Positions 45,526 through 57,065 of a stretch of 64,000 nucleotides of DNA are shown here, in pieces; positions within the stretch are counted from its first letter, which is position 1; every line of letters begins with the position of its first letter. Source of the DNA: Tetradesmus obliquus (lineage: Eukaryota; Chlorophyta; Chlorophyceae; Sphaeropleales; Scenedesmaceae); assembly GCA_030272155.1 (NCBI GenBank), contig CP126201.1:3942501-4006500 (forward strand), read 5' to 3'. The notes beneath the pieces are model-generated. The model was not told where the DNA came from and did not search any database. It saw only the letters and a list, made by a program, of their open reading frames with translations. The translations under genes were made by a program, and so were the position numbers.

Positions 45526-47011
45526 CTCATACTGCCACCCGGCATTTGGACATGAGCAGTACCACTGCTCTCCCATACCGCCTACAGCAAGCCAACCACC
45601 TGAAGTGCATCTGCGCTGCGGCACCAAACTGCCAGGACTAGCACACACCGCAACGCAAGCACGCCCACCTGCCAGACGTCGTCAGCGGCCTGCTGCTGCT
45701 GCTGCTGCCTGTGCCAGGCCGAGCTGCCTTGAGTGCTGCTGCCAGCGCTGTGCCTGGTTTGGTGCTGCCTGTGCCTGGCCGTGCTGCACTTGTGCCTGGC
45801 CTTACAAAGCCAGTCAGGGGCCGGCCACTGCCTGTCATGGGCCGCACCACAGGCGATTGCCCACTCTGCTTGCAGGACGGGAGCCAGCACAGCGCAGCAA
45901 AGGCGAAAGGGGAGTGTTTGCAAGCAAGTTTGAAGATGCAACTGGGTAGGGCAGGCAGATGTAATTGCGGCTTGCTGCACGCAAGCAGTGCCTAGTCTTG
46001 TGGCATGTGTTGCGTCGCATGTGGAAAGTTGGCACGCTGTCTGCAGAGGCTGCTGCACGTTTACAGGGACTGACAGCTGTTGTATCTGCCCGCCTGCCCG
46101 CCTGCACAGCTGCTGTGCCTGCATGCCTGCCTGCCATGACCTGTGGCTGCAGGGCTGGAACCAGAGGCCCTGCTGCTGCTGCCGCTGCTGCTGCTGCCGC
46201 TGCTGCTGCTCACCGCTGCTGCGCCAGTCATGGGCCGCGCCAGGGAAGTACCTGGCCGTGCAACCTGAGCCACATTGTGCTCATCCATCAGCAAGTCAGC
46301 AACGCCCTGTGCCAGGTTGCAGCAGGGTTAACAGCAGCACAGCAGCGGCAGCGGCAAAGTGTGCTGAGTTGGTCGCCAATGTTGAGGATGCTGTAGGTGA
46401 CTTGCAGTGGCACAAGAACTGGATGTGTAGTATAACATGTGCAGGTATGGAGAGTATCGTGTTGCTGCAAATATTTGCTGGAGCCAGGACATCTGAGGCA
46501 ACATGCAGCACGGACGACTATTGGCATCCAAGCGGCCGACTGGAAGGTCTTTAGGCTTTACATGCAGCACTGGGCTGGTCAGTTGCTGCATTGATGTTGC
46601 TGCTTTGTGGTTTAATCAAGCCCTGATGCTTGTTCATGTTGCTGCTTGGTGTGTGCTGCTGCAGCAGTTGATGCATAACGCACCTCCTCTTCTATTTCTG
46701 TATCATCAATCCAGCTCTTCAAAGTGATGGCTCGGCATTTCAGGTACCACGCGACCTGGCAGGCGGGGATGAGAAAGCGGAGTTTGGTTGCAGCAGCAGG
46801 CTGTAAGGCATCGTTCAGAGTTCATCCCTCAGGCCCATGCAAGTTCACGAACGAGCAGAAACCAGGCAGTTGCAGGTAGTAGCTGGGTGGCACTTACCTG
46901 GTCCAGAGGATTCCTTTGCAGCGCATCTGTGCACAGTTGTATGCACTCATCATAGCGACGCCGTCGTAGCTTGCTCTGCGCCAGCCAGATGGGATGCACG
47001 TCTGCCACCAT
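41002..47011 (-). CDS. BBS8: Bardet-Biedl syndrome protein 8 (TTC8), BBSome TPR subunit
   Basis: Twelve exons give 514 residues (human TTC8 about 540): 47011-46898, 46755-46684, 46306-46214, 45865-45669, 45228-45090, 44431-44273, 43321-43136, 42822-42712, 42412-42263, 41800-41669, 41438-41325, 41079-41002. The ATG at 47011 begins MVADVHPIWLAQSKLRRRRY. The RPMTG/RPGTG repeats and FVRLGTASL are hallmarks of BBS8. The TPR half includes ADWWWKERLGKAYYQLG, EAIACLAADHFYSDQPE, ANLGLCCFYAGQYDFT and NNLGVLQLKRRQP, all aligning with human TTC8. BBS8 is a core BBSome subunit that moves membrane proteins out of cilia with IFT. Both edges of exon 6 are multiplied in the adjoining introns. The exon 4 acceptor could be three bases earlier. 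Divergent from the F-box-like gene. Confidence 0.92.
43628..44220 (-). repeat. Six-copy tandem array of the 3' edge of BBS8 exon 6
   Basis: Copies of the exon 6 end (RDAEKQLASAAKNQ plus GT donor, true end 44273) finish at 44173, 44061, 43961, 43838, 43741 and 43630. Long copies, which include YYQLGLL, alternate with short ones that begin near AEKQ, so the amplified unit is a dimer of about 220 bases. The long copies ending at 44061 and 43838 begin right after an AG (44126 and 43903) and each span 66 bases. The last copy (43630) has lost its donor: AACCAG is followed by CAGTAC. Confidence 0.93.
44482..44740 (-). repeat. Four copies of the 5' edge of BBS8 exon 6 with acceptor
   Basis: CTGCAG|GACCACAACATGCAGA (true exon start 44431) is repeated with starts at 44505, 44584, 44663 and 44738. 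The two middle copies share long identical flanks. All lie upstream of the authentic acceptor; the farthest has CTTACAG in place of CTGCAG. Confidence 0.9.
45467..45525. repeat. (CCTG)n tetranucleotide repeat, about 14 units, in a BBS8 intron
   Basis: Perfect four-base repeat (CTGC on the plus strand, CAGG in the sense strand), adjoining a short CTG run on its left. It lies in the intron between exons 4 and 5. Confidence 0.95.
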
Positions 47012-47579
47012 TGCAGTAGGCCCTGGTGCAGGCAACTACGGCTGATCAGGCTGTGAAATACTTTACAGGTGCTATTGGAATTCACCGGCTGCTTTGCAGT
47101 GATCAGCGTCTTCGTCCAGCAGATGACTCAGGTCAAACTGATGGCAGAAGATGATGCATCATCGGCCGCCTGGTCTGCAAGGATCCTTGTGGTGATGCAT
47201 CGCACTCAAACATTCTAATTCAAGTATCTTGAAGTGTTGTGGTCAGCCGCGAGTTGTCCACCAAACCCCAGTTGTTCTGTTACAGAAGTGCTTCCATATA
47301 GGTTCCGAGCACACTGAGAAGGCGATGTTGCACTCTTTCATTTCCTTCAAACGCGTATTCAGTGCTAGAAGTCACACCCACCCTCATCAACAGCAGCGGT
47401 CTGCTTCAGTGCGCAACGCCTTGAAAGCATTAGAGGACAGCCACGCATGCATCGATAACCTTGGTATATATAACAGTCTGCGCCTGGGTCGACGCAGTTG
47501 CTCAACCAGGTGGACACGGCGAAACACAGCACCTGGCCAAGCAGGACCGGTGTCGGTCTCTGTAGCGTAGCTGAGGGTG
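47012..47579. promoter_or_regulatory. Divergent 5' intergenic space, BBS8 / F-box-like, with TATA candidate
   Basis: About 570 bp between divergent starts. TATATATAA at 47465-47473 lies about 107 bp before the F-box-like ATG and is a good core-promoter candidate for that gene. No equally clear element was seen for BBS8. Confidence 0.5.
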
Positions 47580-49822
47580 ATGACCTTTACTAGGTCCAAG
47601 AAAAAGCAGGTCAATCGCAGGAGTGAGTACAAGCCTGACGAGGCAGACTCCACCGTTGCTGGTTGGCCTTCAGCAGCACCACCCAAGCGCAGGCGCAATG
47701 TCGCGCCGTGGGAGCAGAACAACGGCGTGGACTGGCAGGATGGGCTGCCGGAGGGCCCGCTGCTTCGCATGTTTGAGCAGCTGCTTGCCGAGAACACCAA
47801 GGAGGCCAGGGAGACGGTGAGCACCTGCTGCTGTTGCTGCTAATGCTACTGCCGTTCTGTGCTGAACTATTTGCTCAGCCTCAGTGTGACACGCAGTGCA
47901 ATGTTGACACTATACTCTTTACGACTGACACCGTGCCGTCTCTTGCAGATGCACAATGCGGCAGCTACATGCACACAGTGGCGGGAAGCGTTCTATGAAG
48001 TGACATTGGGCGACACTGCTGCATCTCGGCCTGCAAGGTGAGCCTTTGGCAGTATGTGGCTGGACCTCTGACTCTTTAAACTGAACAGTGGGGTAGAGTT
48101 TCAAGACATGTGTATGCTTGCGGTACCCGCAAGGCGTTCCTTCATGGCGCCCTTTTCAGGATGCATTTGGCGGCGGGAGATGCATTCGGCGGAGATGCAT
48201 TAACAGCTCTGCATCGCTGCTGTCTTGAGCATATTGTGGGTGCTGTTGACGTCTGGTGTGAAACAATCACTGGACGATGGTGCTGCACTCTTTCACAGTT
48301 GTAAAATATATGCTGTGCAGGCCACCCATCACAAGGGATGAAGTGCAAGAGAAGAAGCCGCCAGCAACCACAGCAACCACCTGCGCGGCTGTCTGCGAGC
48401 CATCCAAGTCTGAGACCAACGGTGAGATAGGCAGCTGTGCCAAGCATTGCTGTATACAAGCTGTTGTAGGTTTGCTGGCTTCAATTTGTCTACGTGAAAA
48501 CTTCATTCTGGCTAGGTGGACACTCTCGCTACACACAACTCGCTCTGCACAATCAGTTGTCGCAAGCAGTATGGCTGAGCTGTGCCGCCGCCTTTATTCA
48601 TGCAGGCTTTGAGGCATGCAGCGGCAGGCGCTTGCCAACAGCTGGCGATGCAACAGCTCCTGGCCGCTTGGATCGCAGGCGCAGCAACCATCGCAACAAT
48701 GCAGCAGCACCAGTCCCAGGGCAGGCGGCAGCAGCAGCGGCAGCAGCTGCTGCACCAGCAGTGGCAGACGCATTTGCAGCCGCAGAAGAGCCAGCAGTAC
48801 AGCAGGGTGACCAGCAGCAGCAGCAGCAGCAGCAAGGTGAGCAGCAGCAGCAGCGGCGGGCCGGCCGGGCCATGCGATCTTGGCGGCAGCTGCCGCCGCT
48901 GCCGGAGTTGCCGCGCAGGGGCCGCGGATCTCACCCAGCAGCTGCAGCAGGCAACGAGCACATGGAGGCAGCTGCAGGGGCCCTGGGGGCCGCAGCATCA
49001 CCAGCAGCATCACCCGCATCATCACCTGCAGCATCACCCGCAGCAGGCAGGCGCATTGTTGATGCCCCTGGCAGCAACCGCCGCGTGCCCAGCCCAGCAG
49101 CCGCAGCAGCTGCTGCAGAGGCTGGAGCAGAGGCAGCACCACAGCAGCGGGGTGGCCAGCGCATGCGCGGCGCTGCTCACATCGCAGCAGCGCAGCACCT
49201 GGAGCAAGAGCAGGAGCAGCAGCAGCATACACAAGATGAGGGAGATGCGGCTGGTGCTGGTGAGCATCCTCGCCAGCGGCAGCCCAAGCGCAGGCGGCAG
49301 TCCGCGGCGGCAGCAGCAGCAGCAGCAGCACCAGCTGGCACAGTTGGTACAGCTGACACAGACGGCGATGGACAGCAGGAGGTGATGCAGCCAACCACAG
49401 CACAGAACAATGCTGCAGCGGCAGCAGCGGCAGCCCCAGCAAGGCGCGGTTCAGGACGGCGAGTGAGGAACAGTGGCACTGCAGCAGCGGCAGCAGAGGC
49501 AGCAGCAGCCTCGGATGGCAACACAGAGCAGCCGCAGCAGCGGCAGCAGCAGCAGCATGTTGATGGTGAGCCAAGCGCTCTTCAGCAGCTGTCTTCAGGC
49601 CAGCAGCGCCGGCGGCGCCAGCGGCAGCAGCAGCGTGAGCAGCCGAGCCACCAGGAGCAGCAGCCCCAGCAGCCTGCCGACTCCACAGAGGCGCAGCAGC
49701 TGGGCCTGCCTGTGGGGCAGGGGGCAGCTAGCAGCCAAGGCCGGCAGGGCAGTGGCAGCACTAGGCAGGAGGGCTGGCTGGGCAGGCTCACTCACTGGTT
49801 TGCTAGGGGTGGCAGCAGCTGA
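47580..49822 (+). CDS. F-box-like protein with long Ala/Gln-rich tail
   Basis: Four exons (47580-47816, 47949-48037, 48321-48421, 48606-49822) give 547 residues. After a basic N-terminus (MTFTRSKKKQVNRR) the stretch DGLPEGPLLRMFEQLLAENT, then MHNAAATCTQWREAFYE, has the LP..LL..F..L...A...C..WR pattern of an F-box, the part that would bind SKP1 in an SCF ubiquitin ligase. The last exon codes about 405 residues of low complexity (Ala, Gln, Arg, Pro-Ala-Ser), ending WLGRLTHWFARGGSS. No substrate-binding repeats are seen. The start is the first in-frame ATG; the F-box call rests on pattern only and is moderate. Confidence 0.6.
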
Positions 49823-51563
49823 ACAGGCACACAAGTGATGCTGTCGGGCACCGTTGCTCGTTGATACGTTGCTGCTCCAGCAGAGCGCGCCGCTGCTTGT
49901 CTGAGCTTGCTTGATTTCTGGATGATGACAGGCCTATGTACAACCACCTGGGGTAGAGCCGCAGTGTCTGTTGCAGTGTTCAAGACTGCCCATGCTGCAG
50001 CAGAAAACCATATCATTTGCTCTCAAGCCTGAGGGTGCTACTAGCCGGTGTGGTGGACAGTTGTGCATGCACGCTGAGCGGCACACACTGCAGTTGGTCA
50101 ACCAGCAATTTGGTGTTGCTTTGTGCAGCACTGTTGAGTGTCAAGTTGGCGGTGAAACAACAGGTGCATCGCATGCCTTTGTGTGTGCTGCTGCTTCGGC
50201 AGCGCTGCTGCAGGAGTTGTCTGTGCTGTACTATTGAGTGTTGTGTTAGTCTTGTTATGTTGAAGTGCGGTTACAGCAGCGGTGACATCTCATACTGTCG
50301 CCTATGTGCCCGCAGCCCGAGTCATATAATCTGAGGTCATTCAAACACAGTCCCATGCCTCAACACTGCCAAGTGCATGCCCAGAAGCGATGTGTATAGA
50401 TGGCCAAATTGGTGCGGCAGGTCCAGTTGTTCGGGAGTCACGAGCAGCTGGACCTCTTGGTGGCAGCCATTTGTATAGAGTGCACCCGGCTTGCAGCGTT
50501 GAGCAGGTGGTGCAATGCGGCCAGGTGTGTCCCGGGTCATTTTCTTGCTGCGCCTTTTGCACTGCGCCAACTGCCTTTGTGCAGCCTGCTGGCCCTCTGT
50601 GGGCTGCATTGTGTTCACATTGCAGCGCTTTCATGGTCTTCAGCACGGGGGCGCATGGTTGCTATTGCTTGCTTGGTGGTGTGACGATGATTATGATGAG
50701 TGGCACCGTGCCACTGACGTGTGACATGATCAGGTCGAGAAGTGTTTCCAGTCTGTGTGCAGCGCGTGTCGAACAGGGTTTTGGACGCTTGCGGCCAGCG
50801 TGAATGGGCATGGGGTGTTCGCGCGGCTATCTTTGCATGCATTGCTTCCCAATGCCAGTCCTTTTGGAGTGTGGTGGCTGTGATCTTGGCCTTGCGGGTC
50901 ATGCCATGACAGCATGGTTGTGCCATAATGCAGACTCTGCTGGGCGCACATTGCTGCTCCTAGTCCGGCCAGAAGTCTGCTTGATCTCTCATGCGTTGAG
51001 TGCCTTGCTTGTCGTAACTTCAAACACGTTTTTGTGCTTGAAATGTGTATGCAAAACGGCTGCTGTCATGTTGAGTGCAGCTGGACGTACAAATGTGGCA
51101 TCAGGTACAGGTAGGCAGCGTATTGGCAGCTAGGGACGCATGATGGCCTCTGTCGCTTGCGTAGAAGTTGCGGCAGCACCGCAGATCGTCAGTTCTGTAC
51201 TCTTACTGCTCTCCTTGTTTGTGGTTGGTGTTTGGCGCCATTTTTGTTGTTGCACCTGTAACATGCGCATCGGTTGAATTCTGTTGAATCGACCAGTGCC
51301 CATACGGCGCTCGCCGCTCGCAGATACATGCTCTAGTAACTTTTATTGATACCTAAATCACGTCGATTGTGCACGGCTGTCACAACACGCAGCGCATCAA
51401 GGAAAACAGCTGTGCGTTGAGAGCAACCGCTGCTGCTCGCACCTTGTTTGTGCGCTGAATTATAAACTTGAGTTTTAAGATCTATCATTGAATTGAACGC
51501 TCCCAGCAGCCGAGCGCCGATTGTCGCACTTGTACAAACTTGCAGCAGCACAGAGTCCATATC
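49823..51563. other. Intergenic space, F-box-like 3' / unknown gene 5'
   Basis: About 1.74 kb without a supported exon. Its left part should be the F-box-like 3' UTR. A TATAAA at 51461-51466, about 100 bp before the next ATG, is a plausible TATA box for the downstream gene. Short open frames here look non-coding (His/Cys-rich and without family resemblance). Confidence 0.45.
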
Positions 51564-54071
51564 ATGGATGCCAGCTGCAGCAGGACACGTGATGAAGTGT
51601 ACGATGATGAGCATGAGATAAGTCTTGCACTTGGCAGCAGCACGCTCCGGCTGGCGGGGCTGCTAAACTTTGGTCTTGCTAAGCCACGCCACAGGCAGTC
51701 AGCAGTGGACATTTTGACTGGCAGCAAGGGCCCAAAGACAGGTGCAAGCCCGGTTTTTCAGACAGCATCCTTGAACTGCAACAAAGCTGTTGCAGCTTAC
51801 AGGAAGAGCAGGCGTGCGCTGAGCAGCTTGGTTGGTGCAGACCAGCCAGTGCTGGGGAAGGACCCAGCAAGCAGCAGGGGTACAGGCAGCAGTGCGGTGC
51901 GATGGTCAAAGCGCAGCAGAAGCTACAGCAGTGACGACGAGATTTCCTGCAAGGATGCTGCACCTCTCAGCAGGCTCACCAGGGAGGGCAGCACCAGCAG
52001 CAATGGGAGTTTCCGCATCCCTGTTGCGCAGCATCCTCCTGGCTTGTCACCAGCCCACAGCTTGAGCAGCAGCAGCGCCCGCAGCAGCAGCGATGGTGGA
52101 AACAGGTGCCAATCATTGGAGCAGCCCGCTGCTGCTGAACCTTCCCGCAGCTGCAGCCAGGACAGCAGCGCTGAATGCCATGCTGAGCAACCGCTGCAGG
52201 ACAGAGCGCAGTCAGATGTCCTGCAAGCAGGCATGCCAGGGTCAGGTGCAGCACACACGGGCGGCAGCAGCGGCAGCTGCAGCGCCGAGCATCAAGACAA
52301 ACTACAAGGCAGCTGCTCAACGCTGCCTCCATTGTCACAGCCAGCAACCCAGTCAGCAGGCAGCAGGGAGCAGTCAGATGGCTACGCTGCAGCCTTGCAG
52401 CGGCGGCAGAAGGCCAAAGCTAAAGCACTGGAGCGCAAACAGCTGCAGCAGGACAAGAGGAAGGCACAGCCAGCACCAGCACACCTGCAGCAGCTGCTGC
52501 AGAAGCAGTTCCCTCTGCCTCGCAGGGTAGAAGCCAAACAAGTTGATGCAGCGCCACCTTCTGATGAGCAGCAGCAGCAGCAGCACAGTGCAGCAGTGCC
52601 AGCAGACGCGCTGTACGGGCTGCCCACAGGTGCACTGTCTGGATCCACCCCAGCCCAGAGCCCCCGCAGTGCAGCTCCCATTGCAGCTCCAAGTACTGCT
52701 GTACACTGCAGCCCCTGCAGCAGCAGCTGCAGCAGCATCCCTGGCCTGCATGTCAGCCACATGCGGCGTGTGTCATTGCCACTCCAGCCCACTTGCAGCA
52801 ATGCAGGGGCAAGCAAGCAGCACCAGCAGCAGCATCAGCAGCAGCGCTCTAGCAGTCCTGTTGATGGGCTCACCACCGTAGAAGGCGCTGGCTTTGCCAG
52901 CCTGCTACACAGGACCAGCAGCAGCAGCAGTGGCATCAGCATCGGCAGTGCCGACAGCGGCAGCAGCAGTGGTGCTGCTGCAGCACAGGGACTCAGCAAG
53001 TACGGCGTGCCAGCAGCAGCAGCAGTAGGCAGGTCCGTGCTGCTGTCAGCACTTGATGCGGCAACAGCAGCAAATGCAAGGGCCTTGAGTGCACTGCGTG
53101 CTGCTGCAAAGCGTGCGAGGCAGTCAGCCAAGACTTCCACAGGCACAGCTGCTGCTGCAACCGCGGCAGCAGCTGCAGGGCATAAAGGTCACGCCCCAGC
53201 AGCAGCAGCAGCAGCAGCAGCAGGTCTTGAGGCAGGCTGTGGCACTGAGGATGTGGCAGCAGCACCAGCAGCAGCAGCAGCAGCAGCGGCAGAGCCCATT
53301 GGGGAGCAGCAACACGAGCTTGCAGGCATTGTTATGAGCTGGTATTCTGACCCTGAAGATGCTGTGTGTCTTGTGGCGCATTCTGCTGGTGATAGCAAGG
53401 AGCAGCTGGAGCAGCCATGCAGTGCAGCAGCTGCTGCTGCAGCTTCAGCAGCTATGGCTGATGCGCCTTGCAAGGCCAAGTGCATCTGTGGTGTTGGTTA
53501 CTCAAGGCTGCAGCGCGGAGACAGCCTTCCGCAGCAGCAGCAGCAGCAGGAAGAAACAAAGGAGAGTGCTGCTGTGCTTGTTGGTGGCTCGCCAGCTCTT
53601 GAACTGGCAGATTTGCAGGCACAGCAGCAGTACCCTGATGAGGTGCTGCAGGCTGAAGCAGCGGCCATTGCTGATGCACAGCCCATGCCGACATGCATCC
53701 GCGTAAAGCCTGGCCACCTGCTGACTGACAGCAGCCTGCTGTCACCCTTCTGGGAGCCAGCCACAGCAGCAAAGGATGCAGCAGAAGCAGCAGCAGCAGC
53801 AGCAGCAGAGGTGCAAGAGCACCAGCCAGAGACGTCAGACACTGCAGCAGCCACAGCAGCAGCTGTGGCACCAGCTGTCTGTGCTGCAGCAGCAGCAGCA
53901 GCAGCGGCAGCAGCAGCAGCTGCTGCTGCTGCTCCAGTGACAGTTGAGGAGCTGGTGGCAGCCAGTGAGGCCATCATCGTGCAGCTGGAGGCAGCCTTTG
54001 CAGGAGTGCAGCAGACAGCAGCGCTGCTGAGGGAGGCGCAGGCGCCGCTGCGGCAGCTGTACCACAGCTGA
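51564..54071 (+). CDS. Intronless low-complexity protein of unknown function
   Basis: A single open frame from ATG 51564 to TGA 54071 codes 835 residues, unusual in a window where almost every other gene is cut by introns. The N-terminal third is the most sequence-like (ISLALGSSTLRLAGLLNFGL and QTASLNCNKAVAAYRKSRRA), followed by Ser-rich stretches, poly-Gln and poly-Ala blocks. A short ordered segment near the C-terminus (VEELVAASEAIIVQLEAAF, then QTAALLREAQAPLRQL) could form a helix or coiled coil. I recognise no family. The open frame across 2.5 kb, uniform composition and a TATA candidate upstream support a real gene, but CAG-rich DNA can stay open by chance, so some doubt remains. Confidence 0.6.
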   Translation: MDASCSRTRDEVYDDEHEISLALGSSTLRLAGLLNFGLAKPRHRQSAVDILTGSKGPKTGASPVFQTASLNCNKAVAAYRKSRRALSSLVGADQPVLGKDPASSRGTGSSAVRWSKRSRSYSSDDEISCKDAAPLSRLTREGSTSSNGSFRIPVAQHPPGLSPAHSLSSSSARSSSDGGNRCQSLEQPAAAEPSRSCSQDSSAECHAEQPLQDRAQSDVLQAGMPGSGAAHTGGSSGSCSAEHQDKLQGSCSTLPPLSQPATQSAGSREQSDGYAAALQRRQKAKAKALERKQLQQDKRKAQPAPAHLQQLLQKQFPLPRRVEAKQVDAAPPSDEQQQQQHSAAVPADALYGLPTGALSGSTPAQSPRSAAPIAAPSTAVHCSPCSSSCSSIPGLHVSHMRRVSLPLQPTCSNAGASKQHQQQHQQQRSSSPVDGLTTVEGAGFASLLHRTSSSSSGISIGSADSGSSSGAAAAQGLSKYGVPAAAAVGRSVLLSALDAATAANARALSALRAAAKRARQSAKTSTGTAAAATAAAAAGHKGHAPAAAAAAAAGLEAGCGTEDVAAAPAAAAAAAAEPIGEQQHELAGIVMSWYSDPEDAVCLVAHSAGDSKEQLEQPCSAAAAAAASAAMADAPCKAKCICGVGYSRLQRGDSLPQQQQQQEETKESAAVLVGGSPALELADLQAQQQYPDEVLQAEAAAIADAQPMPTCIRVKPGHLLTDSSLLSPFWEPATAAKDAAEAAAAAAAEVQEHQPETSDTAAATAAAVAPAVCAAAAAAAAAAAAAAAAAPVTVEELVAASEAIIVQLEAAFAGVQQTAALLREAQAPLRQLYHS

Positions 54072-55708
54072 GAATTGTGTTGTGCTTCAAGCCTGTTGAG
54101 CATGCTGTGTGGCTTGATGTGGGACATTCAATGAGGAGCTGTTCTGCTGCCGGCTGCTGGAGGTGTGGTGCAGCAACCTGGTGACGGATGTGCTGATGAT
54201 GCTGATGCTACTGCCTCTGCAATGTATCGGCTATGCTGCTGCTATTGGAGCATCTGCAGGCAGGCATGTGAGTGCTCTTTCAATGAAGTATTTGGTAATG
54301 ATAGATGGTTCTTGTGCGGCTGCGAAACAGTGAGTACTGCATGTTCATGGGACATCTTGGCAGCCTTTCAACAGTGATAGGATCCCTCGGTTGCAGGTGT
54401 AGCTGCCATACACAACGTGCTTGATTGCACCACTTCAACAACAGTAATAGATTAAGTTTTGGTTCTGCATGGGCATGACTTGCACATGGCAGCATTTCAT
54501 GAACCCTCTCCTAGTAGGCATCATCATCTGCATGTGTTGCTCACAGGTAGTATGGTCTTGTGCGTGTGTTTGTCCTGGTCAATTGATGTTGTAATGTTGC
54601 AGTTGGTATGTGGGCAGGCAGCATCAAATGCTGTTGTAGCTTGGTCAAAGATGCACATCGGCATCAAAGATGATGGCAATTTTTGTTTCAGGTCCAGTCG
54701 CCAACAGCCTTGAGCGCACACAGCACTCATAGGGGTTGTGCATCGGCGTCAATCATACGCACATAGAGTGTGAGTGGCATGCAAGTGGGGCGCTGACAGC
54801 GGGGATGGTATGCTTGTGCATGTGAGCAGCTGCTGCTGACCAGGTGGTTGCACAGCACTGCTGCTGGCAGATTGGCATGCACACTGGATGTTTACTACGG
54901 ACACCAAAGCTTGCGTCGCCTCTCCTTTGCATCAGTTGTGGCAAGCACACATTGCCGGTCTAAGAACACATACATTGGTGACATCAGCAGCTGTTGTGTG
55001 TTGAGTCTGCCAGAGCAGCGCTGATCACGGGCAACGGGTTGCACCTCTGCAGTGCATATGCACCATGCATGGCCAGACAAGAAGCTGACACTGGCACTGG
55101 CAGTCAACACTGTGTCTGCCTGAAACAGCTTCCATGCATTGCACGTGTTTCACGGCTGGAGCCCTTTGGATTACAGCAGCCGACTCAGTTTGGAGTGCTT
55201 CACACTTCATTGCATCCTCAGGTGTTCAGCATAGCAGAGCCTGTGCTCCAGTGTGAGAGCAACTGCACATGGAGCTTCAGGCGGAAGAAGCGTGGCCCAT
55301 CAGCGGGGTCAGACGGACCTTGCTTGGAGGGTAACTGACAGCAAATTTTAAAAGAATACGTTTGTCAAGTACAAGTTCTTCATGCAGATGTCATGTCCTT
55401 CTCCTCGGGCGTCACAGCCACTTCTTCTTTCGGGGCCAGCTAGAGGCAGATCAACGTAGAAAAATGTTTATTGTGAACTTCTGAAGATCTCACAGGTGAG
55501 TCGCCCGCTGATGCTTGCAACAATCAAATTAGCAATTTAGCAGCTGGCGTGGCTGTTACTTCTTGTCATGCGCCTCACTTTTCCCGTTCTGTAATTAAGG
55601 GCGCAAACCACACACTAACGATCGCCAGTGATCTTGAAGGCGCTGGACAGCTTAGCAGAACGTGTTTCCGCTCCCCGACCACAGCAATTCTTTGTGCGCA
55701 CAGCAAAC
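54072..55708. other. Intergenic space, unknown gene 3' / AAAP permease 5'
   Basis: About 1.64 kb. TGTAA at 54590-54594, roughly 520 bases after the stop, is a candidate polyadenylation signal for the intronless gene. The right part must hold the permease promoter and 5' UTR. No exon was recognised. Confidence 0.45.
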
Positions 55709-56542
55709 ATGGCACCAGCTGCAGTGGTCGATGATGGCAAGGTCACGATCGATAATACCGACGATACAATGGTCGTTGGAGACGCTCGACTGAAGCGACA
55801 TGCAGGATGGTGAGTACTGCAGCAATGGTAATGGTCATGTGTGTTTGCTGGCAGGCTGCTGTCGCTGCAGCTCTGTCCTGTGTCGCGTGAGTGCTGAAAC
55901 TTTACTGTCAATTGCTTGTAACTGTTTGGAATTACTCCAAGGAATCCTGCCTTCTCCATTAACTTTGGTAATCTGCCGCTGCATGTTGCTGCATGTCGTG
56001 CCCCGTGTCTTGGAGCAGGTCGGAAGTCGTTTACCACTCTATTACGGGCATGTTGGGTGCTGGAGTGCTGGGTAAGCACAGCTGGGCTGTTGCTCACTTG
56101 CAAGTCCGGGTCTGCCAGCTGTATCCCCATCAAATGTCTCCTCTGGCCATTGAGGTGTGCCAATGCTTTGGCAGCACACTTCTGATGCTCTGCAAGCCAA
56201 TGTTGTGCTTACATGCTGTTTGCGCAACTGACGCCTGACCTATCATAAATGTGTCACACATGTGCAGGCCTGCCATCTGTGTTCAGCCACCTGGGCTGGG
56301 CTGGCGGCATCATCATGCTGGTCTTCTCACTCTGGGTCAGGTAGGCACTGCTGCTGATGTAATTGCAAGGTGCAAGACGCTCACACATTGGACTGTCACG
56401 ACGAGTGACGTAAGTGCAACACTTGACAACGTGTGACAGGGCATGATGATAGGGCTTGCACAGTGAGCTCTGCCTCTTTCCTGTGAAGCCACACTCAATG
56501 CAGCATCTTTGAACAGGCTGTTTGTTTGCATGCACCAGCTCA

Positions 56543-56588
<46 letters not shown>

Positions 56589-57021
56589 CGTCTGCCGTAC
56601 AGCTGGTACACCTACCTGCTGCTGGCGCGCATGCACGAGGTGCCAGACCTGGACAACAAGGCAGGCAACGGCGTACGCAGGCTGGACAGGTGCGGCGCTG
56701 TCGTGTTCCGCATGCATGTTGTACACACTTTTGTATCGCTGTTCCAAGAGCAGCAATGCTGCACTTGCCGAAGAGCTTGCTGCACATGGCAGCTGCAGAT
56801 ATGAACAGGGCCCTCGCAAGGGCAAGCTGGTGCTGCTATATACAACATGACTTGTCAAGCCTGCGGTCAGTGCTTGAACATGGTCTGTAACATTTTGCCT
56901 GCAGGTACGACCAGCTGTCCTGTTACGTGCTGGGCCCCCGCAAAGGCAAGCTGGCGCTGCTGCCCTTCCAGCTGATCGTGCTGATTGGAGTGGCCATCAC
57001 TTACACAGTGGTGAGTGCTGG

Positions 57022-57065
<44 letters not shown>

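Noticed and set aside
48594-49574. 326-codon minus-strand open frame rich in Leu/Cys
   Set aside because: Antisense of the CAG-rich tail exon of the F-box-like gene; CTG reads as Leu.
56509-56602. Leu-rich N-terminal extension of permease exon 4 through the CTG tract
   Set aside because: The acceptor CCGTACAG at 56602 gives the correct phase and the family motif SWYTYLLLARMHE; the Leu run is intron.
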